This document shows, piece by piece, positions 25,106 through 32,930 of a stretch of DNA of 64,000 bases; positions within the stretch are counted from its first letter, which is position 1; each line of letters begins with the position of its first letter. The DNA lies in assembly GCA_910578645.1 (NCBI GenBank), contig CAJTQI010000001.1, positions 372,001 to 436,000 of the forward strand, in the 5' to 3' direction. This stretch comes from an uncultured Lachnospiraceae bacterium. Its GTDB lineage: Bacteria > Bacillota > Clostridia > Lachnospirales > Lachnospiraceae. The position numbers and the translations under genes are program-made. A model generated the notes under the pieces. That model ran no database searches and had not been told where the DNA came from. It saw only the letters and a program-made list of their open reading frames with translations.

Positions 25106-25230
25106 GTTTAATAAAAAGAAAGAATAATTATGAAATTGCAAAAATCGACAAATGTTATATACATAATAAGGATTATGTATGACAATTTCTTAAGATACTG
25201 TAAAATGGCGTAAAAAAGCCCTTATTTTGC

Positions 25231-25259
25231 TTGACAAGCATATGAAAAACATATATAAA
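25231..25259 (+). promoter_or_regulatory. strong sigma-A promoter of the HU gene
   Basis: -35 TTGACA (25231-25236), 17 bp, and -10 TATAAA (25254-25259), 72 bp before the HU start, matching high expression of a nucleoid protein. Confidence 0.82.
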
Positions 25260-25331
25260 TGAATGTAGACGTTTCAGAAGAGAAACATCTGGTAACAATA
25301 TGAAAACTCATTTAAGAGGAGGAGTTTAAAG

Positions 25332-25607
25332 ATGAACAAAACAGAATTAGTTGCAGCTATGGCTGATCAGGCTGGATTATCTAAGAAAGACGCAGAGAAA
25401 GCTTTAAAGGCATTTACAGATGTTGTTGCTGATGAGTTAAAAAAAGATGGTAAAGTACAGTTGGTTGGTTTTGGTACATTTGAAGTTTCCAAGAGAGCAG
25501 CAAGAGAAGGAAGAAATCCTCAGAGTGGCGAAGTTATGAAGATTGCCGCTTCCAGGTCTCCTAAGTTCAAAGCCGGTAAAGCACTGAAGGACATGCTCAA
25601 CGCATAA
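25332..25607 (+). CDS. hup: HU-family nucleoid protein, 91 aa
   Basis: A histone-like DNA-bending dimer. MNKTELVAAMADQAGLSKKDAEKAL, FGTFEVSKRAAREGRNPQSGE (the beta-arm) and the C-terminal FKAGKALKDMLN are all textbook HU. AAGAGGAGG lies upstream of the ATG. It is a monocistronic unit between a strong promoter and a terminator. Confidence 0.97.
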   Translation: MNKTELVAAMADQAGLSKKDAEKALKAFTDVVADELKKDGKVQLVGFGTFEVSKRAAREGRNPQSGEVMKIAASRSPKFKAGKALKDMLNA

Positions 25608-25625
25608 TTTTGTTGAAAGTGATAG

Positions 25626-25655
25626 AAGCCTGTATGCATCCGCATATAGGCTTTT
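25626..25655 (+). terminator. terminator of the HU gene
   Basis: A 12-bp stem AAGCCTGTATGC/GCATATAGGCTT with a short loop, followed by TTTTC, 19 bp past the stop codon. Confidence 0.85.
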
Positions 25656-25685
25656 CTATGTATACCCATATGATGCAGGGTATGT

Positions 25686-25707
25686 ATCTCTTTGTTCACT
25701 GAGGGTA
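25686..25707. repeat. short palindromic intergenic repeat, copy 3
   Basis: A third member of the family with TTTGTTCACTGAGGGTA at its right end, 46 bp before rqcP. Its left arm is degraded relative to the copy at 15025. Confidence 0.5.
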
Positions 25708-25752
25708 AGAGGAATTTATGTAAAAAACCATATACAAAAATGGGGGATTATT

Positions 25753-25995
25753 ATGAGATTAGACAAGTATCTGAAAGTTTCCAGATTGATTAAGCGCCGT
25801 ACGGTGGCGAACGAAGCATGTGATGCAGGAAGAGTATTTATTAACGATAAGCCTGCCAAAGCGTCTGCAAATGTGAAAGCAGGGGATATCATTATGATTC
25901 AGTTTGGCAATAAAGAGGTAAAAGTGGAGGTTCTGGATGTACAGGAAACTGTGCGTAAGGAAGAGGCGAAAGAATTGTTCCGTTATTTAACGTAG
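25753..25995 (+). CDS. rqcP: S4-domain RNA-binding protein RqcP (YabO), 80 aa
   Basis: A small S4-domain protein. In Bacillus, RqcP acts with RqcH on obstructed 50S subunits in ribosome quality control. The S4 fold is seen in MRLDKYLKVSRLIKRRTVANEACDAGRVFINDKPAK. Its place directly before yabP-yabQ-divIC is the conserved position for this family. Confidence 0.93.
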   Translation: MRLDKYLKVSRLIKRRTVANEACDAGRVFINDKPAKASANVKAGDIIMIQFGNKEVKVEVLDVQETVRKEEAKELFRYLT

Positions 25996-26090
25996 TGTGA
26001 AATATAAATTTTTCATACGCGGGATTTTTGTCTGCGTTTACTTGACGCAGACTCATTATGTGCAAAAAAATACGCGGATAAATAAGGATT
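25996..26090 (+). repeat. structured repeat element between rqcP and yabP (copy A)
   Basis: It begins at the rqcP stop codon. It contains TTTTTCATACGCGGGATT, a perfect 7-bp hairpin GTCTGCG (26030-26036)/CGCAGAC (26046-26052), and a tail ATACGCGGATAAATAAGGATT-like in character. The same order of blocks occurs at 51568-51696, and the tail block in part at 44950-44977. It precedes the yabP leader and could be a 5'-UTR RNA structure or a mobile small repeat. Confidence 0.5.
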
Positions 26091-26207
26091 CATATAAAAT
26101 GAAACTTGTACAATGAAGAGTCATATTCAGGAAGAATTCAGCATACATTTAATAAATGGTATAAACGGGCTTTGCTCGTTCTGTTTTACTATTTTGGGAG
26201 GGTGTGT

Positions 26208-26498
26208 ATGGAAGAACTGAATCATGTGAATAGAAGACCCCATAAGCTAATGCTCACCGACAGGCGGGCATGTACTATAAGCGGTGTCAATGACGTGTTA
26301 TCCTTTGATGTCAATGAAATTCTACTGGAGACAGAACAGGGTATGCTAATGATTAAGGGCAACGAGCTTCACGTCAGCAGACTTTCGCTTGACAAGGGAG
26401 AAGTGGATGTGGACGGTCGCATTGACAGCTTTACTTACTCGGAAAATGCAGGATATGGTTCCAAGGGGGAGTCATTGCTTGCCAGATTGTTTAAGTAA
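26208..26498 (+). CDS. yabP: spore coat assembly/sporulation protein YabP, 96 aa
   Basis: A YabP/YqfC-family sporulation protein. RRACTISGVNDVLSFDVNEILLETEQGMLMIKGNELHV is the family core, and the C-terminus ends in GESLLARLFK. I start at 26208 with GGGAGG upstream; the extension to 26106 has no ribosome binding site. yabQ follows at once. Confidence 0.93.
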   Translation: MEELNHVNRRPHKLMLTDRRACTISGVNDVLSFDVNEILLETEQGMLMIKGNELHVSRLSLDKGEVDVDGRIDSFTYSENAGYGSKGESLLARLFK

Positions 26499-26519
26499 TG
26501 CTTGGGGGAATCGCAAGGT

Positions 26520-27008
26520 ATGAGTCAAGGCATTGTGCAGGAGATTACTTTTTTTCTACATTCTATTTTAATGGGGCTGGTGATTACATTTGCCTATGAC
26601 TGGATTTTGATTTGCCGGAAACTGTTTAAGCATGGCAAATTTTTAATCTCTATGGAAGATATCATATACTGGTTTATGTGTGGAATCGGTGTATTCTATA
26701 TGCTTTATAAAGAGAACAATGGTGTCCTAAGGTGGTTCGCCGTAATGGGGGCAGCTCTTGGGATGCTTTTTTATAAGGTGTTGGTAAAAAATAAATTTAT
26801 TTACATTATGTCAACATGTCTACACAAGATAATGTGGTTCATTTATCGCGTCATACAAGTTGTGCTAAAACCCGGAAAATGCCTATTTTCTGCGGCTCGA
26901 AGGTGTGTTCGATTCGCGATGAAGAAATTGAAAAAAGTAAAAGTATTTATTAAAAAGCGGTTGACGGGTTTTATAAAAACCCTTAGAATGGTTCTATGTA
27001 AGCAATGA
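26520..27008 (+). CDS. yabQ: spore cortex biosynthesis protein YabQ, 162 aa
   Basis: An integral membrane protein with about three N-terminal helices (residues 5-90) and a basic C-terminal half. In Bacillus, YabQ localises to the forespore outer membrane and is needed for cortex. FAYDWILICRKLFKH and IYWFMCGIGVFY fit the family. The start could also be TTG 26502, which lacks a ribosome binding site; the ATG at 26520 has GGGGGAA 10 nt away. Confidence 0.9.
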   Translation: MSQGIVQEITFFLHSILMGLVITFAYDWILICRKLFKHGKFLISMEDIIYWFMCGIGVFYMLYKENNGVLRWFAVMGAALGMLFYKVLVKNKFIYIMSTCLHKIMWFIYRVIQVVLKPGKCLFSAARRCVRFAMKKLKKVKVFIKKRLTGFIKTLRMVLCKQ

Positions 27009-27042
27009 GAGTCAGCACCAGAAAAGGAGTAACATTGGTAAC

Positions 27043-27348
27043 ATGGCAAAGAAAGCAGCATATCGTAAGAAGCGCCGAAATAAGACGGGTATGCTTTTGG
27101 TTACCACAGTTGTTCTGATGATGTTGATTGTGGTTGCGGTCAAAAGCGTAGAGTTGCGTGATAAGCGTGCAGCTTACGCGTTAAGGGAAGAAGCCTTGAT
27201 GCGTGAGATTGAAGCTGAAGAGGCGAGAACGGAAAAGATAGAGGAATATGAGAAATATACACAGACCAAGAAGTATGTAGAAGAAATTGCCAAGGAGAAG
27301 CTTGGTCTTGTGTATGAAGGAGAGATTATATTTAAGGATGAAAAATAA
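27043..27348 (+). CDS. divIC: septum formation initiator DivIC/FtsB-like, 101 aa
   Basis: A bitopic division protein: basic cytoplasmic start, one transmembrane helix (about 16-36), then a coiled coil (about 45-75) and the conserved end YVEEIAKEKLGLVYEGEIIF. It lies in the canonical place between yabQ and spoIIE. A terminator follows. Confidence 0.92.
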   Translation: MAKKAAYRKKRRNKTGMLLVTTVVLMMLIVVAVKSVELRDKRAAYALREEALMREIEAEEARTEKIEEYEKYTQTKKYVEEIAKEKLGLVYEGEIIFKDEK

Positions 27349-27385
27349 GCAGGTTTGGGATGAAAATTCCGGAATCTGCTTTTTT
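27347..27385 (+). terminator. terminator after divIC
   Basis: Outer arms AAGCAG (27347-27352) and CTGCTT (27376-27381) with further internal pairs (GGA/TCC), then TTTTT. The first base overlaps the divIC stop codon. Confidence 0.7.
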
Positions 27386-27517
27386 GTGGTAATAATCCGG
27401 ACAACCTCCTCATATATTGAGTATTGACTAAAAATATCTGTCCGGAATCTGTCCAGGTAGGCAAGATTACATAGTTACGGACAGTAGGATGGTGAATGAA
27501 AGTGAGGGAGGCGTGCC

Positions 27518-28759
27518 ATGAGAAGACAGGCGGAAATAAGGGAGGACAACAGGATTACGATTATACCGGAGTACGGTAGACAGAGGCTTTTAAATTATGC
27601 GGAATCCTTCAGGGATTTGGCAGATTTGTTCGAGAAAGAAAAGGATTGTGAAGCCGGAACAGAGTATAGGCAGGAAACAGAGGACAGGCAAGATTATATC
27701 TGCCAGCGTAAGTTGCAGGAAAACCAGGAACTTCTTGCGGAGCATCTCAAAGAGATGGCACATATCATGGCACAGGTGGCGAAGGAAACATGTCTTTATC
27801 ACCCTATGGGAGAAAGAAGATATAGGCAGATGTCCAGACTACTCAAAGAATCAGGAATTTTGCTTAAAAACTTTTTTGAGTTGGAACATGAAGACAGGCA
27901 TCTCGAGATTAGTCTGACCATGAGGACCGCTTCGGATAAATATACGAAATTTGGAGAGAGGGAACATATATCTGTGGAGGATGTGGCCGGTTTTTTGTCA
28001 GAAGCGATGAATGTGAAACTCCGTGCTGCAAAGGGTGCGCCAATTTATCTTACGCCAGAATGGGATACATATTGTTTCTTTGAAGAGCCAAGTTTCCATT
28101 TGCTTACGGGAGTAGCCAAGGCAGTTAAAGAGACGGAAAAAGTATCGGGAGATAATTATTCTTTTTATGAAGAAGAGCATGGCAGAAGGGTAGTTATTTT
28201 GTCAGACGGTATGGGTTCGGGAGAGAAGGCAAGCCGTGATTCAGGCCGCGTGATTGAGATGACGGAAAGACTGTTGGAAGCGGGATTTCGTAAGGAATCT
28301 GCTCTTCAGATGGTGAACGGGGCTTTGGCTGCATCGGGGCAGGAAGAGAACATGTCTACATTAGATATTTGTGATATAAATCTGTATACGGCAGAATGTG
28401 AATTTATCAAAGTGGGAGCGGCATGTACTTATATTAAACGTGGACGGTTGGTGGACAGGCTGTCGGCACAGAATTTTCCGTTAGGCGTTTTTGGCCAGTT
28501 GGAGACAGAGACATTGTACCGTACTTTGCAGAATGGAGATTATATTATCATGTTGTCCGACGGTATTCTCGATGCACTGTCGCAAGGGATTGGAGAAGAG
28601 ATTCTTCCGGAGATTATCGGGAAGATTGAGGACAGCAATCCGAATGAAATTGCAAACCAGATATTGGCTTACTGTCTGAAACAAAGCAGAGGGCAAATCA
28701 GGGACGATATGACAGTACTGGTAACGGGAGTATGGGATAAGAACGGGGATAGTGATTAA
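27518..28759 (+). CDS. spoIIE: SpoIIE-type PP2C serine phosphatase without membrane domain, 413 aa
   Basis: Position and the C-terminal domain identify it as SpoIIE, which dephosphorylates SpoIIAA to activate sigma-F in the forespore. The phosphatase core runs from about 190 to the end and has LSDGMGSGEKASRDSG (about 228-243), NMSTLDICDINLYTAECEFIKVGAA and the C-terminal LSDGILDA and IRDDMTVLV metal sites. The first 190 residues are soluble and helical. The ten-helix membrane domain of Bacillus SpoIIE is absent, and no upstream in-frame extension could supply it. How it reaches the septum is therefore unclear. Confidence 0.88.
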   Translation: MRRQAEIREDNRITIIPEYGRQRLLNYAESFRDLADLFEKEKDCEAGTEYRQETEDRQDYICQRKLQENQELLAEHLKEMAHIMAQVAKETCLYHPMGERRYRQMSRLLKESGILLKNFFELEHEDRHLEISLTMRTASDKYTKFGEREHISVEDVAGFLSEAMNVKLRAAKGAPIYLTPEWDTYCFFEEPSFHLLTGVAKAVKETEKVSGDNYSFYEEEHGRRVVILSDGMGSGEKASRDSGRVIEMTERLLEAGFRKESALQMVNGALAASGQEENMSTLDICDINLYTAECEFIKVGAACTYIKRGRLVDRLSAQNFPLGVFGQLETETLYRTLQNGDYIIMLSDGILDALSQGIGEEILPEIIGKIEDSNPNEIANQILAYCLKQSRGQIRDDMTVLVTGVWDKNGDSD

Positions 28760-28814
28760 GATATCATAGTATTTTGAGGATGGAATTTAAAAAAATATAA
28801 GTGACGCGTTTAAG

Positions 28815-30308
28815 GTGCAGGATGATAAATACAAAATGGATACGGTAAATAATAGATACAACAAAGTGAAAAAATATATAGAAAAACATCATATGATAGA
28901 AGAAAGAGATTTGGTTGTGGCGGGGGTCTCCGGCGGAGCAGATTCTGTCTGCCTGTTACATGTATTGTGGAAGCTTTCAAAGGAGTTGGATTACCGGCTT
29001 GTCGTAGTGCATGTGGACCACGGTGTGCGTGCCGAATCGGCTGAGGATGGAGCATATGTGGAGCATCTGTGCCGTGAGATGGCTCTTCCCTTTTATCTGA
29101 GAAAGGTGGACATGTCCGGTTATGCAAAAGAGCAGGGAATATCCTCTGAGGAGGCCGGCAGGAAATTAAGATATGATGTATTTGAGGAGATATTGTGCAA
29201 GGAACGGCGGAAATTGGAGTCATGCAAGATTGCCGTTGCGCATAATGCAAATGACAGGGCCGAGACTATGTTGTTCCATATGTTTAGAGGAAGTGGGTTA
29301 AAAGGGCTTAGCTCTATTCGCCCGGTCAGGGATATCGTAATCCGTCCCCTCCTGTGTCTGGAGAGAGAGGAGATTGAGGACTACTTGGAGAGACAAGGGA
29401 TTGCATACTGCCAGGACAGTACCAACGAGAGTGATTTATATACTCGAAATAAAATACGCCACCATATTCTTCCCTATGCGGGGCAGGAAATTTGTTCCGG
29501 CGCCGTGATGCATATGGGAGAGTTGGCTGATATCCTTACGGAGACTGAAGATTATCTGGAGAAACAGACTAAGAAACTTTACCGGAAGTATGTGGAAGAA
29601 TTTAGGGGAAATAGGACGTTAAAACTGCATATCCGGGTAGAAGAGCTGCAAAAAGAAGACTCTGTGATGTGCAAAAGAGTACTGCTTATGTGTATGGAAT
29701 GTCTGACTCCTTACCGGAAAGATATTACAAGCCGACATATAGCGGACTTAATGGGATTGATGGTGAAGGAAGGTAGTAAGGAACTTTCACTTCCTTATGG
29801 AATAAGGGCATATAAGGAATATGGAACTCTTATTTTATGTCACGATGTGGATAAAGATGCAGATTCCGACAAAGATTGTGGATGGAAGTACCAGGAATAT
29901 ATTGTGGAGCCACCTGCAGAGATTTTGGTGCCTTATGAAGGAGCCTATATTTTTACATTGTTGGAAAATGCGGATACATTCCGCACACAACAGCAAAATA
30001 TTCCCGAAAATAGATATACGAAATGGTTCGATTATGATAAAATAACTACGACTTTGTTTTTGCGTACAAGACGGCAGGGCGATTATCTTACCATTGACGC
30101 CGCGCTGCATACAAAATCAGTCAAGCAATATATGATAAATGAGAAAATCCCCAAAATACGGCGTGACAGTATGTATATACTGGCTGACGGCTCACATGTT
30201 ATGTGGATACCTGGCTATCGGATAAGCCAACGCTATAAGGTGGATGAAAACACAACGCGTATCTTACAGGTACAGCTAAGAGGAGGATGTCATGGCGGAA
30301 CGAATTGA
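28815..30308 (+). CDS. tilS: tRNA(Ile)-lysidine synthetase TilS, 497 aa
   Basis: Converts C34 of tRNA-Ile(CAU) to lysidine with ATP. The PP-loop SGGADS lies at 39-44, followed by VVHVDHGVRAES, AHNANDRAETMLFHMFRGSGLKGLSSI and RPLL. The C-terminal domain (about 390-490) contains LFLRTRRQGDYL and KIPKIRRDSMYILADGSHVMWIPGYR. The GTG start is at 28815, with ATG 28836 as the alternative. The end overlaps hpt by 17 bp, implying coupled translation. Confidence 0.94.
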   Translation: MQDDKYKMDTVNNRYNKVKKYIEKHHMIEERDLVVAGVSGGADSVCLLHVLWKLSKELDYRLVVVHVDHGVRAESAEDGAYVEHLCREMALPFYLRKVDMSGYAKEQGISSEEAGRKLRYDVFEEILCKERRKLESCKIAVAHNANDRAETMLFHMFRGSGLKGLSSIRPVRDIVIRPLLCLEREEIEDYLERQGIAYCQDSTNESDLYTRNKIRHHILPYAGQEICSGAVMHMGELADILTETEDYLEKQTKKLYRKYVEEFRGNRTLKLHIRVEELQKEDSVMCKRVLLMCMECLTPYRKDITSRHIADLMGLMVKEGSKELSLPYGIRAYKEYGTLILCHDVDKDADSDKDCGWKYQEYIVEPPAEILVPYEGAYIFTLLENADTFRTQQQNIPENRYTKWFDYDKITTTLFLRTRRQGDYLTIDAALHTKSVKQYMINEKIPKIRRDSMYILADGSHVMWIPGYRISQRYKVDENTTRILQVQLRGGCHGGTN

Positions 30309-30816
30309 AGTGTTATTGTCTGAGGAGGAAGTAGATAAGAGAATCCAGGAAATCGGTGACCAGATTTCCAAAGATTATGCCGGAAAGAATGTACATTTAG
30401 TCTGTGTATTAAAGGGCGGTAGTTTCTTTATGTGCGAGCTGGCCAAGAGAATTACTGTGCCTGTATCCCTAGACTTTATGTCCGTATCCAGTTACGGTGG
30501 TGACACGAAATCCAGCGGAGTAGTAAAAATCGTGAAGGATTTAGATGAATCGTTGAGGGACAAGGATGTAATCGTTGTGGAAGATATCGTGGATTCCGGG
30601 AGAACGCTTAGTTATCTGTTAGAAATGCTTAAAGACCGCGGCCCGGCGGATGTAAAGCTGTGCACGCTGCTTGACAAACCGGAGAGAAGAGTGGTGGACG
30701 TGAAGGTGGATTATACCGGTTTTGAGATTCCTGATGAATTTGTGGTAGGATATGGTTTGGATTATGACCAAAAATACCGTAATCTGCCATATATTGGCGT
30801 CGTAAAATTTGATTGA
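30292..30816 (+). CDS. hpt: hypoxanthine phosphoribosyltransferase, 174 aa
   Basis: Purine salvage enzyme. The PRPP-binding loop VVVEDIVDSGRTLSYLLE is at about 92-109, with LKGGSFFM upstream and a typical YVGYGLDYDQKYRNLPYIGV-like end. It is in the conserved tilS-hpt-ftsH operon and starts inside tilS with AGAGGAGG ahead of its ATG. Confidence 0.96.
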   Translation: MAERIEVLLSEEEVDKRIQEIGDQISKDYAGKNVHLVCVLKGGSFFMCELAKRITVPVSLDFMSVSSYGGDTKSSGVVKIVKDLDESLRDKDVIVVEDIVDSGRTLSYLLEMLKDRGPADVKLCTLLDKPERRVVDVKVDYTGFEIPDEFVVGYGLDYDQKYRNLPYIGVVKFD

Positions 30817-30831
30817 TGAGAGAGGTTTATT

Positions 30832-32652
30832 TTGAACAGGAATAATAAGAGTTTTTATTTGTACTTTGTAATTATTATTGGCCTTCTTCTGTTTACTGTC
30901 TGGATTGGCACATTGAGAGTACAGAACAGTGATTATACGAAGGGGCAGTTCTTGAATCAGCTTGAGAATAATGAAGTTGCAATCATTAACATCTGTCCCA
31001 ATAAAGATACGCCCACAGGTTCTTTGGAAGTCACATTAAAAAACGGAGAGGAATATATTCTGTATGTGACGGATGTGACAGAGATGGAGACATTGGTTCG
31101 GGAATATGGAATGGACCCTTCGGTGGATAATGTACCGGAGGAAAGTTGGTTTCTAAACAGTGTATTCCCGGTTCTGCTTGTGATAATCGTATGTGTATTC
31201 TTCTTTGTGATGATGAATGCCCAGAACTCCAACGCCGGAGGAGGCGGTAAGATGATGAATTTTGGCAGAAGCCGCGCCAAGCTGACGATGGGCGGGGAGA
31301 ACAAGCTGAAATTAGACGGTGTTGCGGGACTGAAGGAAGAGAAAGAAGAATTAGAAGAAATTGTGGAATTTCTTAAGGACCCCGGTAAGTTCACGAAAGT
31401 CGGGGCGCGTATTCCGAAGGGTGTACTTTTAGAGGGTGCACCGGGTACAGGAAAGACCCTGCTTGCCAAGGCCATTGCAGGGGAAGCTAATGTACCGTTC
31501 TTTAGTATTTCCGGTTCCGATTTTGTGGAGATGTTTGTGGGTGTAGGCGCTTCTCGTGTGCGTGATATGTTTGCGGAGGCGAAGAGACATGCGCCTTGCA
31601 TTATTTTTATTGATGAGATTGATGCCGTGGCGAGAAGGCGTGGTACAGGAATGGGCGGAGGACATGACGAGCGTGAACAGACATTGAACCAACTTCTTGT
31701 GGAGATGGACGGTTTCGGTGTCAACGAGGGAATTATCGTGATGGCGGCCACCAACCGTGTGGATATCTTAGACCCTGCAATTATGAGGCCGGGACGTTTC
31801 GACAGAAAGATTACTGTGGCCGCCCCGGATGTGAGAGGCAGAGAAGATATTCTGAAAGTGCATTCTCAGAATAAACCTCTTGGCGATGATGTTGACCTTT
31901 CCCAGATTGCGCAGACGACGGCCGGATTTACCGGGGCGGATTTGGAGAACCTCTTAAATGAGGCGGCAATCAATGCAGCTATGGATAAAAGGGTGTTTAT
32001 TAAGCAGGAAGACATCAAAAGAGCATTTGTGAAGGTGGGAATCGGCGCGGAGAAGAAGAGCCGCGTGATTTCCGACAAAGAAAAGAAGATTACGGCCTAC
32101 CACGAGGCAGGACATGCGATTTTATTCCATGTATTGCCTGATGTTGGTCCCGTATATACCGTATCTATTATTCCTACAGGAATCGGTGCGGCGGGCTATA
32201 CAATGCCGCTTCCTGAAAAGGATGAGATGTTCCTGACGAAAGGAAAGATGTTGCAGGATATTATGGTATCTTTAGGCGGACGTATCGCTGAGGAGATTAT
32301 ATTTGATGATATTACCACAGGAGCGTCCAGCGATATCAAGAAAGCAACTAAGGTCGCCCGCAGAATGGTTACCCGTTACGGTATGTCGGATAACATCGGT
32401 GTGATTAATTATGATAATGACGACGATGAGGTATTTATCGGAAGAGATTTGGCTCATGCCAAGAATCACAGTGAAGTGATTTCGGGTGAGATTGATAAAG
32501 AAGTAAAAGTGATTATTGATGACTGCTATAAGAAAGCGAAGGACATTATCTTAGAGCAGGAGGACGTACTTCATCGGTGTGCGGAACTGCTTCTTAAAAA
32601 GGAAAAGATAAACCGGAGCGAGTTTGAAGAACTGTTTAACAGAGATTTGTAA
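30832..32652 (+). CDS. ftsH: ATP-dependent zinc metalloprotease FtsH, 606 aa
   Basis: A membrane-bound AAA+ protease. Two transmembrane helices flank an extracytoplasmic domain (about 8-25 and 106-124). Walker A GAPGTGKT starts near 203, Walker B is IIFIDEIDA, the pore motif is FVGVGASRVR, the second region of homology is ATNRVDILDPAIMRPGRFDR, and the zinc site H424-E-A-G-H428. The TTG start at 30832 follows AGAGAGG. It is the last gene of the tilS-hpt-ftsH operon. Confidence 0.97.
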   Translation: MNRNNKSFYLYFVIIIGLLLFTVWIGTLRVQNSDYTKGQFLNQLENNEVAIINICPNKDTPTGSLEVTLKNGEEYILYVTDVTEMETLVREYGMDPSVDNVPEESWFLNSVFPVLLVIIVCVFFFVMMNAQNSNAGGGGKMMNFGRSRAKLTMGGENKLKLDGVAGLKEEKEELEEIVEFLKDPGKFTKVGARIPKGVLLEGAPGTGKTLLAKAIAGEANVPFFSISGSDFVEMFVGVGASRVRDMFAEAKRHAPCIIFIDEIDAVARRRGTGMGGGHDEREQTLNQLLVEMDGFGVNEGIIVMAATNRVDILDPAIMRPGRFDRKITVAAPDVRGREDILKVHSQNKPLGDDVDLSQIAQTTAGFTGADLENLLNEAAINAAMDKRVFIKQEDIKRAFVKVGIGAEKKSRVISDKEKKITAYHEAGHAILFHVLPDVGPVYTVSIIPTGIGAAGYTMPLPEKDEMFLTKGKMLQDIMVSLGGRIAEEIIFDDITTGASSDIKKATKVARRMVTRYGMSDNIGVINYDNDDDEVFIGRDLAHAKNHSEVISGEIDKEVKVIIDDCYKKAKDIILEQEDVLHRCAELLLKKEKINRSEFEELFNRDL

Positions 32653-32801
32653 AAAATGCACAAAAACATATTGATGAAATTGTAATATTTGTGAATCCTT
32701 GGTATTGTGGGCATATGGGTGCTATGCTATTATACTACTTGTAACCCCCAATACATTATATAGTTTTTTGCTATACCCCATAAGAAAGAAATACCTTCTC
32801 T

Positions 32802-32832
32802 AAAAAAGACAGTTTTTATAACTGTCTTTTTT
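32802..32832 (+). terminator. strong terminator after ftsH
   Basis: The 13-bp arms AAAAAAGACAGTT and AACTGTCTTTTTT flank a 5-nt loop and a T-run. It is 150 bp past ftsH, so it may end a short separate transcript from the C-rich segment at 32740-32785 rather than, or as well as, the ftsH mRNA. Confidence 0.85.
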
Positions 32833-32930
32833 ACTTTGTATTTGTCACAAGTCACTTAAACTTCTTGAACATCTACCGCAGATAGTATAAAATAATAAAT
32901 ACGCAGACTTTTGAAAGAAAGTGAGATAAC

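Noticed and set aside
30957..31754. 265-codon antisense open frame across ftsH
   Set aside because: ftsH is a certain gene with all catalytic motifs; the antisense frame has no domain or ribosome binding site.
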